Origin: Apostichopus japonicus
Lineage: Eukaryota > Echinodermata > Holothuroidea > Aspidochirotida > Stichopodidae
Length of the DNA stretch: 64,000 bases
Assembly (NCBI RefSeq): GCF_037975245.1
Contig: NC_092563.1
Coordinates: 13,750,001-13,814,000 of the forward strand
Reading direction: 5' to 3'
Positions 36,687 to 50,622 of the stretch are shown one piece after another. The notes under the pieces were generated by a model, which searched no databases, had not been told where the DNA came from, and saw nothing but the letters and a program-made list of their open reading frames with translations. The position numbers and the translations under genes were made by a program. How positions within the stretch are numbered: position 1 is the stretch's first letter; each line of letters begins with the position of its first letter.

Positions 36687-37787
36687 TCAATAAATGCTTT
36701 CATAGTAATTTTTCAGATGTCGCCTGAACGAAGCCACGGAAGTGTAAGATTTCAAGTTAATTGGAAGATTGTTCCACAAAGAAATAGATCGATAACGGAG
36801 GCTTTGCATGCTCTTTGAATTACGACAAAAAGAAGCACGTAAATGACAAGCTTGTCTAGTATTATAATTGTGAATAGAGTGACCAATTGTATAAAAGGTA
36901 GCAAAAGAATTTGGTAGCAGATTGCTCATAGCACGATAAGTAAACGTCAGAACATTTAAAGAAATGAGATCAGTGAACTTGAGCACGTTTAAGGAGGAGA
37001 ATAAATGACTGGTATTATCACGTGGAGCTGAAGACGTCATTTGCCTCACATCCCGTTTTTGGAGAATGACAAGCTTATTAAGGTTAGTATTGAAAGTACC
37101 AGACCAAACTGATGAGCAGTACGATAGATGAGGAAATATAATACTATAGTAAATAGATCTCAGAATTTTCCTTGGAAAAGTATATTTTAACTTAGATAAA
37201 ATACCTTCACCTCTAGAAACTTGTTTACAAACATGATTGATATGGACTTTCCAAGAGAGCTGAGAGTCAATATACACACCAAGAAATGTAATATTATCGA
37301 CTCTTTTAAGGCAAATACCATGCATATATAAATCAGCATTTAATGTTCTAGAGGAGTTTCCAAATACCACATAATTTGTTTTATCAATATTCAAAGACAG
37401 TTTGTTAGCAGAAAACCAATCATAAAACGCATTTAATTCATTACATATGGTTACTTTAAGAGTTTCTACATTGCTGTCAGAGAAAAAAATATTAGTGTCA
37501 TCAGCAAAAAGGACAATCGAGCAATTTGTAGAGACGTTGCAAATATCATTTACGTAAATTATAAAAAGAAGTGGACCTAATATAGACCCTTGAGGAACTA
37601 CGAACTTAACTGAACGATTATCAGAATTGACTCCAGAAAAAGAAACGTACTGTTGCTTGTTAAACAAATAACTTGAAATGAGAGAAAGAGCTAGACCTCT
37701 AATACCGTAATGTGATAATTTCCTCAGAAGAATTCCATGATCGATGGTATCGAATGCTTTGGAAAGGTCTAAAAAACACCAATACAA
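36687..37787 (-). pseudogene. Reverse transcriptase, catalytic and C-terminal part
   Basis: Contains [46 protein letters not shown] (catalytic Asp pair), [24 protein letters not shown] and the thumb region. It ends at a natural stop before the 3' UTR. The first codons are reached only by a one-base shift from the upstream frame near 37770. Confidence 0.88.
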
Positions 37788-38211
37788 TTATCACCCGAAT
37801 CAAGAGCACTATGAATTTTATCCACTGCATTGACCAAACAAGTTCTGTAGAGTGGCCAGGGCGAAAACCAAATTGGTTTTCATTGAGAATATGAAACTTA
37901 TCAAAGAAAGCATTGAGACGGTTAAAAATCAACCTTTCCAAGATTTTCGATATACAAGGTAGTATAGAAATGAGACGATAATTACTAAATAATTGAACGT
38001 CACCCTTTTTAAATATCGGTATGACTTTGGCAATTTTAAGAATATCAGGAAAAATACCCGAGGTAAATGAGAGGTTGAAAATATAAGCCAGTGGTTTTAC
38101 AATATAAGGTATTATCAATTTTATAATGTTCGGGCGGAAATTATCGAAACCAGCCGATTTCTTAGTAGCAAAAATTGAATTTGAGACATTAAAAGCTTCA
38201 CTTTCAGTCAC
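37699..38211 (-). pseudogene. Reverse transcriptase, N-terminal part
   Basis: Contains KKSAGFDNFRPNIIK, VIPIFKKGD, NYRLISILPCISKILERLIF and NQFGFRPGHSTE, RT blocks 0-2. After GHSTE the reading shifts frame near 37850, so residues after this point in the open frame are not RT. Confidence 0.82.
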
Positions 38212-38760
38212 AGGAAAGAGAAAAATAGTGGAAGGATTGGAATCCTCTAGGTAACCACTGAAATGAACATTAGAATCAATGGAACTGGCTAAGGAAGGAC
38301 CAAGGCCAACAAAATAATTATTAAAAGCATTTGCTATTTTTATAACATCAGTGATTTCATGACCATCCTTAGAATGGAAAACATCGGGAAAATGGTTGGT
38401 TTTCTAGTCTGTAGAGTGCCATTGATAATATTCCATGTTCCTTTCATGTTGTTTTTATTTTCATTAAAAAGATGAAAATAATAATTCCTTTTTGCAATAC
38501 GGAGAACGTGGTTAAGCTTATTCCGGAAGCGTGCATAATTGTATTTATTATCTGCTGTAGGCAATTTTATATGTTTTATAAAGCTTATTTTTTGTACGAA
38601 TAGAATGTAAGATACCAAAAGTGATCCAAGGGGAAGGTTTCTTCCTCGTCTTCCTACCCTTAATAAGTTTCATAGGGAAATTTTTATTATAAATTTCACT
38701 AAGTGTATTGTGAAAATTATTGAAAGCATTATTAACATTATCATCATTGAAAAGTTTATG

Positions 38761-39576
38761 CTAATCCAAACCAGATACTTCCGAAATAAAATTATCAATA
38801 TTGATATTTGAAAAATCTTGAGCATAAAAATCCTTACGATCATGCTTAGTAGGTGAAAAAGAAATATTTAAATGGATCGGAAAATGATCAGTAATGTCAG
38901 TGATAAGAACTCCTGAATAGGAGATAATGACATTATTGTCACCCAAATTGCCGTTAGTCAAGATATTGTCGATAAGTGACGAGGAAGAACTAGAAACCCG
39001 GGTAGGTTTGGTGATTGTGGGTATGAAACTACAAGAAACTAAAATATTCAAAAAATCCGACGAGTTTGGCCTATTGAAGTCAATATTGAAGTCACCCAAC
39101 AAATAACAAGGTTTTTTCTCCTTAGTGATACCATCCAGTGTTTGGTAAATGTAATCATTAAACGAAGTAATATTTCCACTAGGGGGACGGTAGATTATGC
39201 CAACGATTATATCTCCTTTTATGAAGGGAACTCTTATTTCGACAAAAAGGCTTTCAACATGATCATTAAATACTGATATATCATCACGTTGACTGAATGT
39301 GTATTTTTGATCAATAAATAAACAAATCCCTCCACCCTTCCTGACAGAGCGATGACTCTCGACAAGTGAATAATCATCTGTGAACCAAGTCTCCATGAAA
39401 CCTATAATTGTAAAATCGTGTTTAATAGTTGAAAGAAAGTCATTAATCGCACTGAAATTCTTATTGAGACTACGACTATTTAAAAGAAAAATATTGAAAT
39501 TACTAGTAGGCATCACTATTAAGATCATCAGTATTGTAGTACTTACACATATCCGAACGTAAATCGTTTGTATCAC
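38761..39576 (-). pseudogene. Retrotransposon endonuclease domain, 271 aa open
   Basis: LLNSRSLNKN, IIGFMETWFTDD, GGGICLFIDQ, VGIIYRPPSG, YLLGDFNIDF, TITKPTRVS, LIDNILTN and ITDITDHFPIH give the full set of apurinic-type endonuclease landmarks, including the metal-binding Glu, the DFN and the SDH-type motif (TDH here). The frame ends at a stop where the linker should continue. True coding starts further upstream in another frame. Confidence 0.85.
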
Positions 39577-42500
39577 ATTGCTATATGAATTTCTTTATGT
39601 TATAGAAATATAATCATGTTTCATTGTATACAAGTGGTATCATAAATGTATTTATGTAGTTGTCATTGTATGCTTCCGTGTAGTTTTAATGTAATCTGTT
39701 TGGCTTCGTTGGTGTCGCCTTTTGTAGCGTGCGTGGGTGATGTTTCTTTACAGCCAACCATGCAAACTGTCTTTCTGCATACCTTTGTATTATATGCATA
39801 CCTGAAATGCGACTTTTGAATGTTTGGTATCTGTTTTGTATGTGCCCCCTCTCTCTCTTTCACACACACACAAACACACGCACGCAATACCCGTGTCACT
39901 ATCCACATAGTTACCGGTTAATAAGTTAAAGCTACAATTAATTATAACCTTGTTTTCAATCGGTCAAACCTTCGAAAGCTACAGCATTTTAGTTAGTATT
40001 CCGTTTTTGCTGCCAATTTTGAAACAAAAATATAATAAAAAACGTCTGAAAGAGGAATGAATCTTCCCTTAAAACCGAGAACTACATCTCAGAGCCCTAC
40101 ATAGTGGCCCCATGCATGAATGGTGGCGGGGGAGGCCGAAGCGTTCCTTAAACGTTTCGTTCTCCTGTGACATTTTCATTTATTCAGTGTTCTCTGATAG
40201 TGATTCATTAATGCAAAAAAAGGCCACTAAAATACATGTTAAAACACCTATGGGTGTCCAGTGGACAAAACCCTTGGAAGTTGCACCATTTTGAGATACT
40301 TCTGGATCTTCGTTGTTCAATACTTTGATTTTTCAGGGGAAACTACTTGATATCATTAAAAGCTTTAAAGTCATTTTATTGCTTCCATGCGACCTTCGGT
40401 TGGTAGGAAACATTTGTCATTGACTGATTGCTCAAATATTATTCAATTGCTAACAACAAGTAAACCTATTTTAACTTCATACTACGATACCTAAAGGTGA
40501 CGTCATTATTATGCTATTGTATGATTGGCTCTACTTGGCCATGCTCTCTGTCTACGTATATACATACATGTGGCTCATTTTGGAATCATCGTAAAGGGGT
40601 GGCGCTATTTTAATTCGCTATATAAACAGTTAAAGAAGTTTTGTGAAAGCCTTTGCAGGCTTCCTTAGACACAGTTTGAGGAGAATAGCGCCCCAACATG
40701 ACACTTATTCACATATGCCGGACGCAAACTTTGGTTAGGATTCACGCACGTTAAAGTCTGGTCGACCTCCAACCGACCCTCCTCGTATCTTCCCGGGTTC
40801 TTTTGCGACATCAACGGAGACATGGCACGGGATCCTAGCCAACAGAAAAGCACCACACCTACGGCCGGAGCAGCAAAGTTACCGACCTGCCTCATACCTT
40901 AAGACGATTTATACAATTAGCAATGGTACTTCGCTTACACTGCTGCGCTATCAAATATAGATTCACCATTAATACTTAAAGATTCTCCGAAAAATAAGTC
41001 ATTTCCACACCTGTTTCAGTGTGAATCCAACTCAAACTTAAAGGTTGCTGTATTGCTAGATATTCAAATATGGTCACCTTTGGTCAAAACATTCTTAAAC
41101 ATTTTATATCACAACCTTCGAGGAAATGTTCCTCACTGCGACATTCAGTCATCTTGTGTGTTACTTACAAATGTCTGAGGAAAATTGGAGGAGTAAAGAC
41201 CTCCAGGAAAGTACTTTTTGAAAACTACTAGCAATTATAGCGTGCTATAATTTTGGTCCTATACTGACTATACCTTTAACCTGATGATGGTATTGATTTT
41301 AGTGCCAACGCTGATAACATTCTACTATGAACATATGATAAGAAAAGGAGATCCTTGTGATACTATGGCAACACACATTTACAGAATGACAGCTCCCAGA
41401 AACATCTTCTAAATTGGAATTTATCCTATACGGAACATAGGTTTCCTTACCTAGGGAAGATGGTCATCCGAAAGAGCTCTATTATATAGTAAGCTTAATG
41501 TGGTACTTGGGTTTGTCTGGCGGCGGTAGAATCTGTCAGTCGGATATTTTAATGAACAGCTAGCGTGGACACTGAGCGTCAGCTCTTAGTTGTGTTCCAA
41601 TCAGGAGGCGATGGCTCTTGTGTTGCAAACTCCAGAAGCTTGGATTTGCATACCAAATTAAATATTTCACCTCCGTTCTACCATTGGATCTCTAAGAACA
41701 TGCAATGACATGCAAATTGCTGTTCAACGATCTATGGTTATCTCAACACATACTGTTGTATTTACAATGTTATTGCTGTTTATCAAAGTACCATAAGTTC
41801 GAACAATAAATATGAAACAATATAATGAAGTTGAATTAGCAACAACATATCATGTATCTAGCATTAAGGGAGGGAGAGAGGTAGGGCATAAGAAACACCG
41901 TTACTTTTGCTGCATAAAGAAAGGTGCGCTATTTCAAAATACAGGAAGTCCAGTGAATTCGCACGTTACAGCTAACAGTATACACATGGATAGTAGGTTA
42001 CTTTTTTCTGTTCAGCAATGCATTACCATATCTAAATCGAACTATACAAGGCGTGTATGTCCGGTTTGTTCTCACATTGCTTGAACTGTATAGCGAATTA
42101 CTGATGGTGTATAAATGCGATGCATCTATAAATAGTAGCAGCATAGCATACATGGTGCGTCTCAAAGACCAAAATAAACTGTTGAACAAGTTTGTTGGTT
42201 TTAAGTTCTTCACAACAATAAATAATCGGATCGGGTTGACTGAATTCAGACTGGCAACAAATATTTTGTCTCGTTACTATGGTTTAATAGGCTAAATAGA
42301 TGTATACATTATAAATAACATAGTCAGTGCATGATGAATAATTATCTGTAATGCATGTCGACAATTGTATCAGCCACGGGGCGCAAACACCTTGTGGGGG
42401 GGGTCTAATATGTTAAGTGTTCGAGGGAGTGGTGTTATGGGAGTCCTGTCCCCTCCCTATCTATGAGAATGTTTCGTAAAATGGAGGGTTCTTAGATGCA

Positions 42501-43993
42501 AAATGGTACTAAATTACAATGTTTGAAACAATGTTGAAGAATATTCGACTGTTCATGTTGCACCATATACATATGTTATATATTGTACACTACTTGTAAT
42601 ATTCTGTCTGTCAATGGGGCGAGTAGGGTAGGGTGGGGGGGGGGGTTGACCTCTTCACCCAGTATTTTTTTCTGAAGTATACTTGGTTCCAACCCTGGTA
42701 TAAATATTGGATAATTGTCCCAACTGGCTGCCGTATCACGATTCCTTGAAATCGATTAAACGGAGTATGTACAGGACGTGTTGATCGGAGTGATTTGTAT
42801 TAAAATGTTTGCTTAAATTGGGCAAATTTTGCAAGTTTTGTTGATTTAGCTGTGAAACCCATTAGCAGAAATTGATTGTTTTAACGCATTAATTACTGCA
42901 AACAGGGATATTTACGGTTTTTCGGAGGGCGCTGTCATACCGTTCCTAATAGGGATGTGTCTAGGTTCTGGGTCCAAACAGAGCCGTAGATACGGTTCTG
43001 CTTTCTAATGCGTATGATCGATCCTTTCTTAAAGTTCTGCAAAAATTTCGTTTAGCACAGCTGTAAAGTTCTCAATCTATGTACTGGTTGTGAAAATATG
43101 TTTAAAGAGATCTCGTCTCCAATTAATTATGAAAGGAATCCCAGTTCCTAGTCCAGTATATATATCATTTCGAGCTTTGGATGCAATTTTAAAGCCGCTT
43201 AAAGCTAAAATTTGGTTTAGCAGACGTGATTGAAATTCCATGGGACTTGTATATATTCATCTAAAAATAGCTCCGTTTCGAATGTAACGCCCCGTTGCTA
43301 TGGTAGCATCGTGGAATTACTGAAGGTACGTGCCGAGTATTTATAGTAAATGGTAGCAAAGTCAAAAGAACATAAAGATTAAAGAACGAATGGCCTATAT
43401 TGACTTTTTAGGCATACAGTGCATACATTTCTTCATCTCCTCTCCACAGTACATTTTCTCGACGTTTTCATTGAATAACAGCCCTGCCGCTAATGGATAG
43501 ATGACAGGTAGAAGATGGCCATCGATGGCGCTCTCAACTTCTCGTGCCACGTCTGGCACCTACAAGTAGTAATCGACATATTACTGGCGCAATCCCGACC
43601 GAACATATTTTAACTCTCCTACAGACTTTTCTACACTGATCCCAGAAAGCATTAAGTGCCGTCAAAATGCCTCGGTTGCTAATAGGTTCATTTCCATGAC
43701 GTAACACTGTTCTCGTTGTGCATAAAACTGAAGTCAAAAGTAAGGCATATACTGATAGGCCTAGACTAGGTATACGTTGCAGACTATGCATAGGCTAACT
43801 TCACAGACAGATATACATACATGCAGACAGACAACTTCAGATAATGTAAAATATCACTAACCGTAATCACGTGATGTTTACTATGTCTTCAAATGTCGTC
43901 CTTTTCTTATCTGCAACCCCGGGCCGTCATTGGAGTCGTTCGAACAACTAAATTAAAGCGAAGAACGACGTCAAAATATATCCAACGTCTAGA

Positions 43994-44045
43994 CCAGGGT
44001 CGTAGCCATGGGTAGCAGGGGGAGCGAGTGCCACCCTCCCCCTTT
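43994..44045. mobile_element. MITE end similar to that at 3585
   Basis: CAGGGTCGTAGCCATGGGTA then GCAGGGGGAGCGAGTGCC. No partner end found. Confidence 0.4.
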
Positions 44046-44724
44046 TAGTGTCGAAAAAAATAAATGTTAAAAAACTGTTGTGTTTTAGCATGGTATTTTG
44101 TCAGTGCTCTTTTGATCTTGAAGACTCGTCAGCTCCGTTAACTCGATTAAAATTAGCTGACTTTAGCCTTTAGCCTATTACAAGCCTACAGTTGGCCACT
44201 GCGTAATAAAATACATATTGCCAACCTAACCGCACTCTATGGAATGTTACGAACCGTATGCACAACAACGTCGACAACATTCGTTCTCATCCTTTCTATG
44301 ATTCGGCCTAAGTTGTTGCACGAACAGCTTGTTATAGAGCTAAGCTAGCAATCGTACGTGATATACGAACTTCCCATAAATAATTATTACACTGCTAATA
44401 CACTGCGATAACGATACTTGTTTTTAGACCACTGCATATCTGGCTATATTACATAATATGAAAGTCTAGAGAGTCCAGACATTGGATAATAAACAAGAAT
44501 CATCCCACTGGAAAAATTGTAAAAGAGCACTATGTTTGTTTTTTTGATATATTACGTAAAAGAACATGAAAAAAATTCAAACAGGAAACAAAATCTGCTG
44601 ATAATATGACAATAAGGTTTAGGCAGTTCCGCGAATTCCAACAACAAATGCTCAAAATGGACTGGAATTTGTTATTAAATGCTTCGTTAATAAATTCTTC
44701 TTCTTGCAATAGTTCCGAACGGGT

Positions 44725-44958
44725 TTATTCTTCGATATGTTGTGGAGCTTTAATTTCGTCTCGTTTAACAGGCTCGAACTGAAACGGTTCTATGCCTCAC
44801 AGTCCACCCTCAACGTTCGGTTCAATATTGGCATGATCATCGCCTTCACTCTCTGCTTCGAATATGAGAAAGGGCTCTAGCCCAATTTCACTGCCTGGTG
44901 AAGAACCACTATCACTTCGAACTTCGGTTGCCGCATTTGATTCTAAATCTGACGTTCC
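44725..44958 (-). pseudogene. Degenerate coding remnant, acidic N-terminus type
   Basis: Minus strand reads GTSDLESNAATEVRSDSGSS, then EPFLIFEAESEGDD, one stop near 44803, then GIEPFQFEPVKRDE. Acidic Ser-rich starts with an EPxxFEP motif occur in multicopy invertebrate proteins of unknown role. Recognition is weak. Confidence 0.25.
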
Positions 44959-47346
44959 ACGGGAAATTTAGATTTGATTTCGCGCCGACTTGTTATCGAT
45001 TGTTTGTGTATTTATGTACACTTGTCGTAGTGTAAGTATGATATATGTTCGGAGGAATCAGCGAGAGCCAAATCGTGTTCCTAAGATGACGTCACATGAC
45101 GTCATGAGATTAGGCAAATTTTTCGGGCGAACGAACTTTTCAAGCCCGAAGAGGGTAAATTAATTCTCAATTTTCGAAGGGAAAAATCAAGTTTTTAACT
45201 GTCAGAATGGTTGATATATGTTCTAGAGAACATGCTTAGATGGATCCCAAAAAGACAGGACGTTAAAATTTTCGTGTCATGGCCACTTTAAGATGCTAGA
45301 AAAGCTGGTTCCTTTTATACCAAGCCCCTAATTATAGTAGGACACACATGAACTATCATCTATATAACAATGCTTAAATACCTGTTTACTAGAGGAGTAT
45401 GCCATTTATAGGCACTCTCTTTCTTTGTCTCCGCCTTATTTCCCTCCACCTTATAGATAGCCAAAGGTAAATCGTGGCAACGGTCTCACAATATTCGACT
45501 TAGAACTTCAGTCTCACAACATATATACAGCAGAAACAATCGTGTTGCACTGTTTCTATATCGACTAAGTGTGTATAAGTGAGTTAATGACAACAATTTT
45601 ATAGCAAGTTTCAATTGCTACCGCGATGACATAAATAACTCTGCTGTTAACTGCAGATCAACAAATTGGGGGGAAAAATCGTATATCTTTAATACTAAAT
45701 CAGAATGGGCTTTGTACCTTTTCATCATTTTTGTCAAAGAAGTAACTTCAGTCAAAGGAGTACGTATTCCTTTCATTTGCCATTGTATGCAATATACATT
45801 CTTCCTTTCATTCATAGAAAAATTAATATGATATGCAAACTTTCAATGTACACAAATTCAGTATACTTTACGAACAGTTTGAAGCTAGTTCCCCGATCAA
45901 GCGAAATGTAACCTTCAATTTCAAGATATATGACCTAAATATCGTTCTGTATGCAAATATTGCAATCAGATGGAGAGTTTTATCAACCTTTATGAGTTTC
46001 ATCAGAGTTTTCAACCTTAAAGGGGTGTATATAAGCTCACCGAAAGATATGAAAGATCCTTCCGTTTTTTAGATTTCTTTCGTTCACGATTTAAATGCCT
46101 ATAACAATACAACATGTATGACTGTTTAACGGTAGATAAGCCATGAGGAGAAGCAAACGCAAGCACCATCCATCCCGCCACCCCCCCCCCCTACCCCGCC
46201 CCACCTTCCCTCTTCCCGTTAGAGTTGAAGACCTCAGTTATATCGCGATTATGTCGATTAATATGACATCGCTCTTCTGTTGGTACATCCAGGTATCATT
46301 AAATTTATAGAAGATATAATATATGTTTTTTTTATATTACGCAAAGAAAGCCAATGAAATTGATACAACGTCATTAATAAGCCGGAATATTCGAGGCGAA
46401 AATTTAATTTGATAGATCAAAGAAGAAAATAAATTTGCATGCAATGCATATATACAGAGCGTTCTCGAGATGGTCTAAACATAAAATAACAGTCTGTACC
46501 ACAAGGGAACTGGAAGCAAGCGGTGTGATATCATATTGTTGCACACTGATGACAAAAATGTTTCTTTCATCTTTTGCCCTATTTTCACAATTTCTTTACC
46601 AATGATTAGATATAGTCCGAACTTTACCTTAGGGGATGTGAGTTTAATATTAATACTTAATAATATATGAATGACTGTATAGTATGTTCAAATGAAGATA
46701 CATTTTTTAGTAATGTGAAGAAATGATTTAAAAGATAAACATTAAAGAAATGTTATCAGTTTGCATTCTACATCACACCTGTTTCGCTTCAAGTTCACTG
46801 TTGTTATGCAAATTTTATCAACTGCATGTGCGTGTTGCTGTCTCGAAAAGGGTATAATAGGAATTGAATGAATACATCATCAGCATGCTTGCAATGTCTG
46901 GAGTTTCTCTTCATCAGTCAATAACATGTTTTCACTTGAACTCTCCTTTTTAATATTTATTCATAAACTATATATACATTAGTTTTGTTCTTAAATGTGT
47001 ATTAACCTTAATAATTTCCACACTGGAGTCTTTTGGTGTTACTTTGCAAGCATACGATATTAGTTGAATAGCAGCGGTCACAATGATAAACTTGGTACTA
47101 AACTATTTAAAAGAATGAACATGCATTTGATGGTATATTCAAGACGAAACTGGGCGGGGAGGTTTCGCTACCATGGTTACCACATTTACTGAGAGTAGCT
47201 GTAAAATGTAAGTATAACACATCACGCCAGTAAATATTCTTGATCATATTTATTTTCCAAAATATTACCAAATTTTGTTTGGTATGGGAGGAAAGAGAGA
47301 TCCCAAAGAGAATAAGGGAACTGTATTGGCCAGAAAAGGACCTGTG

Positions 47347-48589
47347 CAGTGGCGGCGGAACCAGGGCGGTGGGCTTGAGGGGGGCTCAGCCCCCCCAATG
47401 AAAAAGATGAGGGGGCAAATGCATGATAAGCCCCCCCCCCCAATATTTACCAAGGCTCCGAAACGTGCATGTGCCCATTTTTTAATGCATACTTGTCGAT
47501 CTGTCCGATGCACACGTATACATATATAGGTGTAATAATGAAATATGATAATTGATTGTCTGTATCATGCCTCATCGAATATTAGTGTTTTAAATAAGAG
47601 GGTAATAAGCTAAACGCTACACTCATCAACATTTGCGTTTACACTACGAGTACACGCAAGGCGTGGAACATGGCTTTATGTTTAAACGCAATCAATTATT
47701 AAACGAACAAAAACACAATATTAGCATTTCACCTGTACTGTATAGGGTACATGCATTCATGACATGATGACAGTGCTAGGTCATAGAAATTTGTTGGCAA
47801 CTGCACATGGTTTTGGACTTACCCATTTGTTGACATTAAGAAATGCTTTCTGTTTTTTTCTTATGACATTTATTTAATTCAGGGGCGTCGGAGCCGGTAC
47901 GGGCAGGTCCGGCGAACGACGGACCAATATTCACGACGCAAAAAAAAAAAATGAAAAAAAATAGGACTAAAAAATGAAAAAAAAAAATCTCGGAGGTATA
48001 TGTTTCAATAATTTTCAATAATGATGACGGCAAGTAGGCTAAATGTGACTACTCTGGCATGGCAGGGGTCTTGTTTTCAAGCTCGGGAAGTGCCATTTCC
48101 TGCAATCTGGGAGGCATATTTTCAAAATTTTCTCCATTACGCTACGCGCCAACCATGGTGGCGCGTAGCGTTGTTTGACCTACCAAACGTCCCCGCGATA
48201 ATTATGATAGTTGGCCACACTCTGAACCGCCGTACCAATCAAAAATAGCTTCCGACGCCCTTGTAATTGCTGCATTTAATTGCAAGTAGTAATTTACTAC
48301 ACTCAAAAACGTCTTTGCGAGTACACGTCGAGTAATATAGCTACTCTCTTAAAACACCATCGAATATACAAGTTACAATGTTTTTACAGATTTTTACGTG
48401 CAATCTGAGAAATTGCAGGCTTGAGACCCATGTTTTAGGGCTAGGTATTCGAGGCATAAAACACTCGGGAAGTGCCGTTTCCGGCCATCTGGGGGGTCTG
48501 GGGGGCTCCGCGCCAACTGATGGTGGCGCTCCGCTTAGATAGTCTCCACATATTAGCCCCCCAATAATTTTCCCGTTCCGCCGCGCCTG
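47347..48589. mobile_element. hAT-type MITE with 8-bp target duplication
   Basis: Left CAGTGGCGGCGGAACC and right end CCGTTCCGCCGCGCCTG are imperfect inverted repeats (13 of 16). GACCTGTG flanks both sides (47339-47346, 48590-48597). It carries a hairpin module at 48467-48545 and a nested element (47880-48263). No transposase. Confidence 0.85.
47880..48263. mobile_element. Nested 384-bp MITE, 5-bp target duplication
   Basis: Left CAGGGGCGTCGGAGCC, right GCTTCCGACGCCCTTG (14 of 16 inverted). TAATT flanks both sides (47875-47879, 48264-48268). It contains the clearest hairpin of the shared module, GCTACGCGCC / GGCGCGTAGC. Confidence 0.82.
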
Positions 48590-48597
48590 GACCTGTG

Positions 48598-50149
48598 TAC
48601 ATTTTTTTTCAGGGGTGGGAAGTACTCTGGTGTATAGCCTGATCTTCGAACTCTCCACAATGAACTGACAATACATCATTAATTATAACACGTTAAGACC
48701 TTTATATTCACGCGTTGGGTAATATACTCGTTCGATCGCTATATGAGCTGCATACAGTGTTAGGGTATGATAACTTTGATAAGCCTATACTGCTTTAACC
48801 AGTTCTCCCAGTAACCTCATTATTACAAGTTCATATTAGTTGCTCCATTATGTTTCCTCTTTTGACGACGAAAATTGAAAGGCGTAAGTTATTTGTCACC
48901 AAACAATGAATCTGGGAATAACGATCACTATAGTAATGATAAGATATATTTCTTGTCGTAACGGTGCCAACGGTCAACAATTGGTATTTAACTGGGTCAA
49001 ATTGAAAAGAATATATTGAGGAACTAGAAGCATATCACTGAGGTGATTAACACGTATAGGCTAGATAGATTCCATAAAGCAAAGATTAAAAACGACGAGT
49101 GGAGGGAGGGCCGGTATACATTCAAAGCAGAGAAACTGCTAAGGCTGAAAAGTATGATTAATGGGTTTTAAAAAAGAAATACTATTGTTGGAACTCCAAA
49201 AGTTCCTTAAATGTTGACAAATGGTTCAGATTTAGTATAGTGATCATACATGGTGAGGCAAACATCGGCGATGTTGTCAGAGAAACGGATGTTGTCAGAA
49301 AAACGACCCCAATATACTATTAGAGATAATTTTGTTCTTACTCATTCTTCAGCCGGACATAATTCATTGATATATTAAGTTTCTTTAAACGTCCTCGTTT
49401 AACAAGGACAATGTAAAATGTATAAACAGTGTTCATACATCATATAAATTCGTTTACAAAATGCATAGGTCACTAATAATTGACATTTCGCGGAACTGGC
49501 AAATTAATGTAAAACAAATAAGAAACCATTCGACTAGGTGATTCACTTCATCGTCCAGTGCGTATTTTAGTCAACTGATTACACTAACAGTAAATCAACC
49601 AGAAAGCAGTTAAGTAGATCTGACGTTAATGACAGCTTATTGCTATGCATTACATGTATTGCAAATCATTCTCTCATTACTAACAATAAATAAACAAAAG
49701 CTAAAAACAGGAACTGTTTCAACCGGCTCGCGTGTTTAAGTTCTGTTGACTTAATTACTAGTTCATATATAATAACTTAAATGACATCATGCGTGTATAC
49801 GTAAAGGTGTTACATTTGATTTTATAAAGCGCTGGGTGTGTAAGGACTCTCGTTTTGGAATTTTTAAATCCCCCACTCTTTCATACGTAATCAAGTTCCC
49901 TGTTCAAGAAAGGGCCAACTTTTCATCATGTGTATGACTCCTTAACTAACTAGGCTATGGACGCTGATTGTATGTCCGGAGGTATACGAACCGGTAAGGA
50001 AGGTCGTAAGGTCGCTATAGTTCTATTTTGGTGACATAGCTTGCCGTCCTCCGTATATCAAATATGATGCTAACCATTCATCCATCTAGCTGGCTAGCTA
50101 TCTATCTATAAATGTATCTAGCTATCTATCTATCTATATACATATATTC
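48598..50149. other. No gene recognised
   Basis: AT-rich intergenic DNA between the nested MITEs and the SINE/(TA)n block. Confidence 0.45.
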
Positions 50150-50228
50150 TCGGAGTTTTATTACTGTTCTGGATTTTCCAACTCACTACAATTATTATAC
50201 AATTACTATATATATGTATATATATATG

Positions 50229-50299
<71 letters not shown>

Positions 50300-50342
50300 G
50301 AAATCGTAATGAGTAAGAAAATCCAGAACAGTGAAAAAACAA
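50150..50342. repeat. Inverted SINE 3' tails flanking a (TA)n array
   Basis: CTGTTCTGGATTTTCCAACT at 50164-50183 in plus orientation and its degenerate reverse complement at 50296-50333 surround about 90 bp of TA repeat. The tRNA-like head is missing from both. Confidence 0.75.
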
Positions 50343-50515
50343 CATACCTAGTCATATTTTGGTGACGTATTTGACATGCTCTAGAGATTAAACATAATGC
50401 TAACCAACTCGAGATCATTTGTGATTTCTTAAGCCGGATCTCGAAAGAGATACTTAAATAGACTTTTGTTAATGAATTGGAGGTAAACGACAAAGGCAAA
50501 TGAATATATATATAT

Positions 50516-50525
50516 AATTGAAATC

Positions 50526-50622
<97 letters not shown>

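Larger units (their letters stand above)
36412..39600 (-). mobile_element. L2/Crack-like non-LTR retrotransposon, 5'-truncated, broken by indels
   Basis: Minus strand: endonuclease, linker, reverse transcriptase, short 3' UTR ending in a tandem (TTCAA)-type tail (GAATTGAATTGAATT region on plus at 36412-36428). ORF1 is absent. At least two one-base shifts near 37850 and 37770, a stop at 38761, and shifts between the endonuclease and RT inactivate it. Clade judged from the [20 protein letters not shown] and FADD regions and the short repeat tail. Confidence 0.87.
39601..47338. other. Long gene-poor stretch
   Basis: Apart from the remnant at 44725-44958 and the MITE end at 43994, I see no supported exon. 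A minus-strand frame at 43791-43534 starts with a hydrophobic segment but lacks a workable splice structure. Confidence 0.4.

Noticed and set aside
40597-40694. Short inverted repeat GGCGCTATTTT / GAATAGCGCC
   Set aside because: Only about 10 bp, no flanking duplication, and no second copy in the window.
41812-42084. 90-codon plus-strand frame
   Set aside because: Composition and context give no sign of coding; no splice sites, leader or motif.
43534-43791. Two-exon secreted peptide gene on the minus strand
   Set aside because: The hydrophobic start and a possible acceptor (CTTGTAG) near 43563 are suggestive, but the intron would be only about 60-100 nt, no good donor exists, and the downstream readings disagree in frame.
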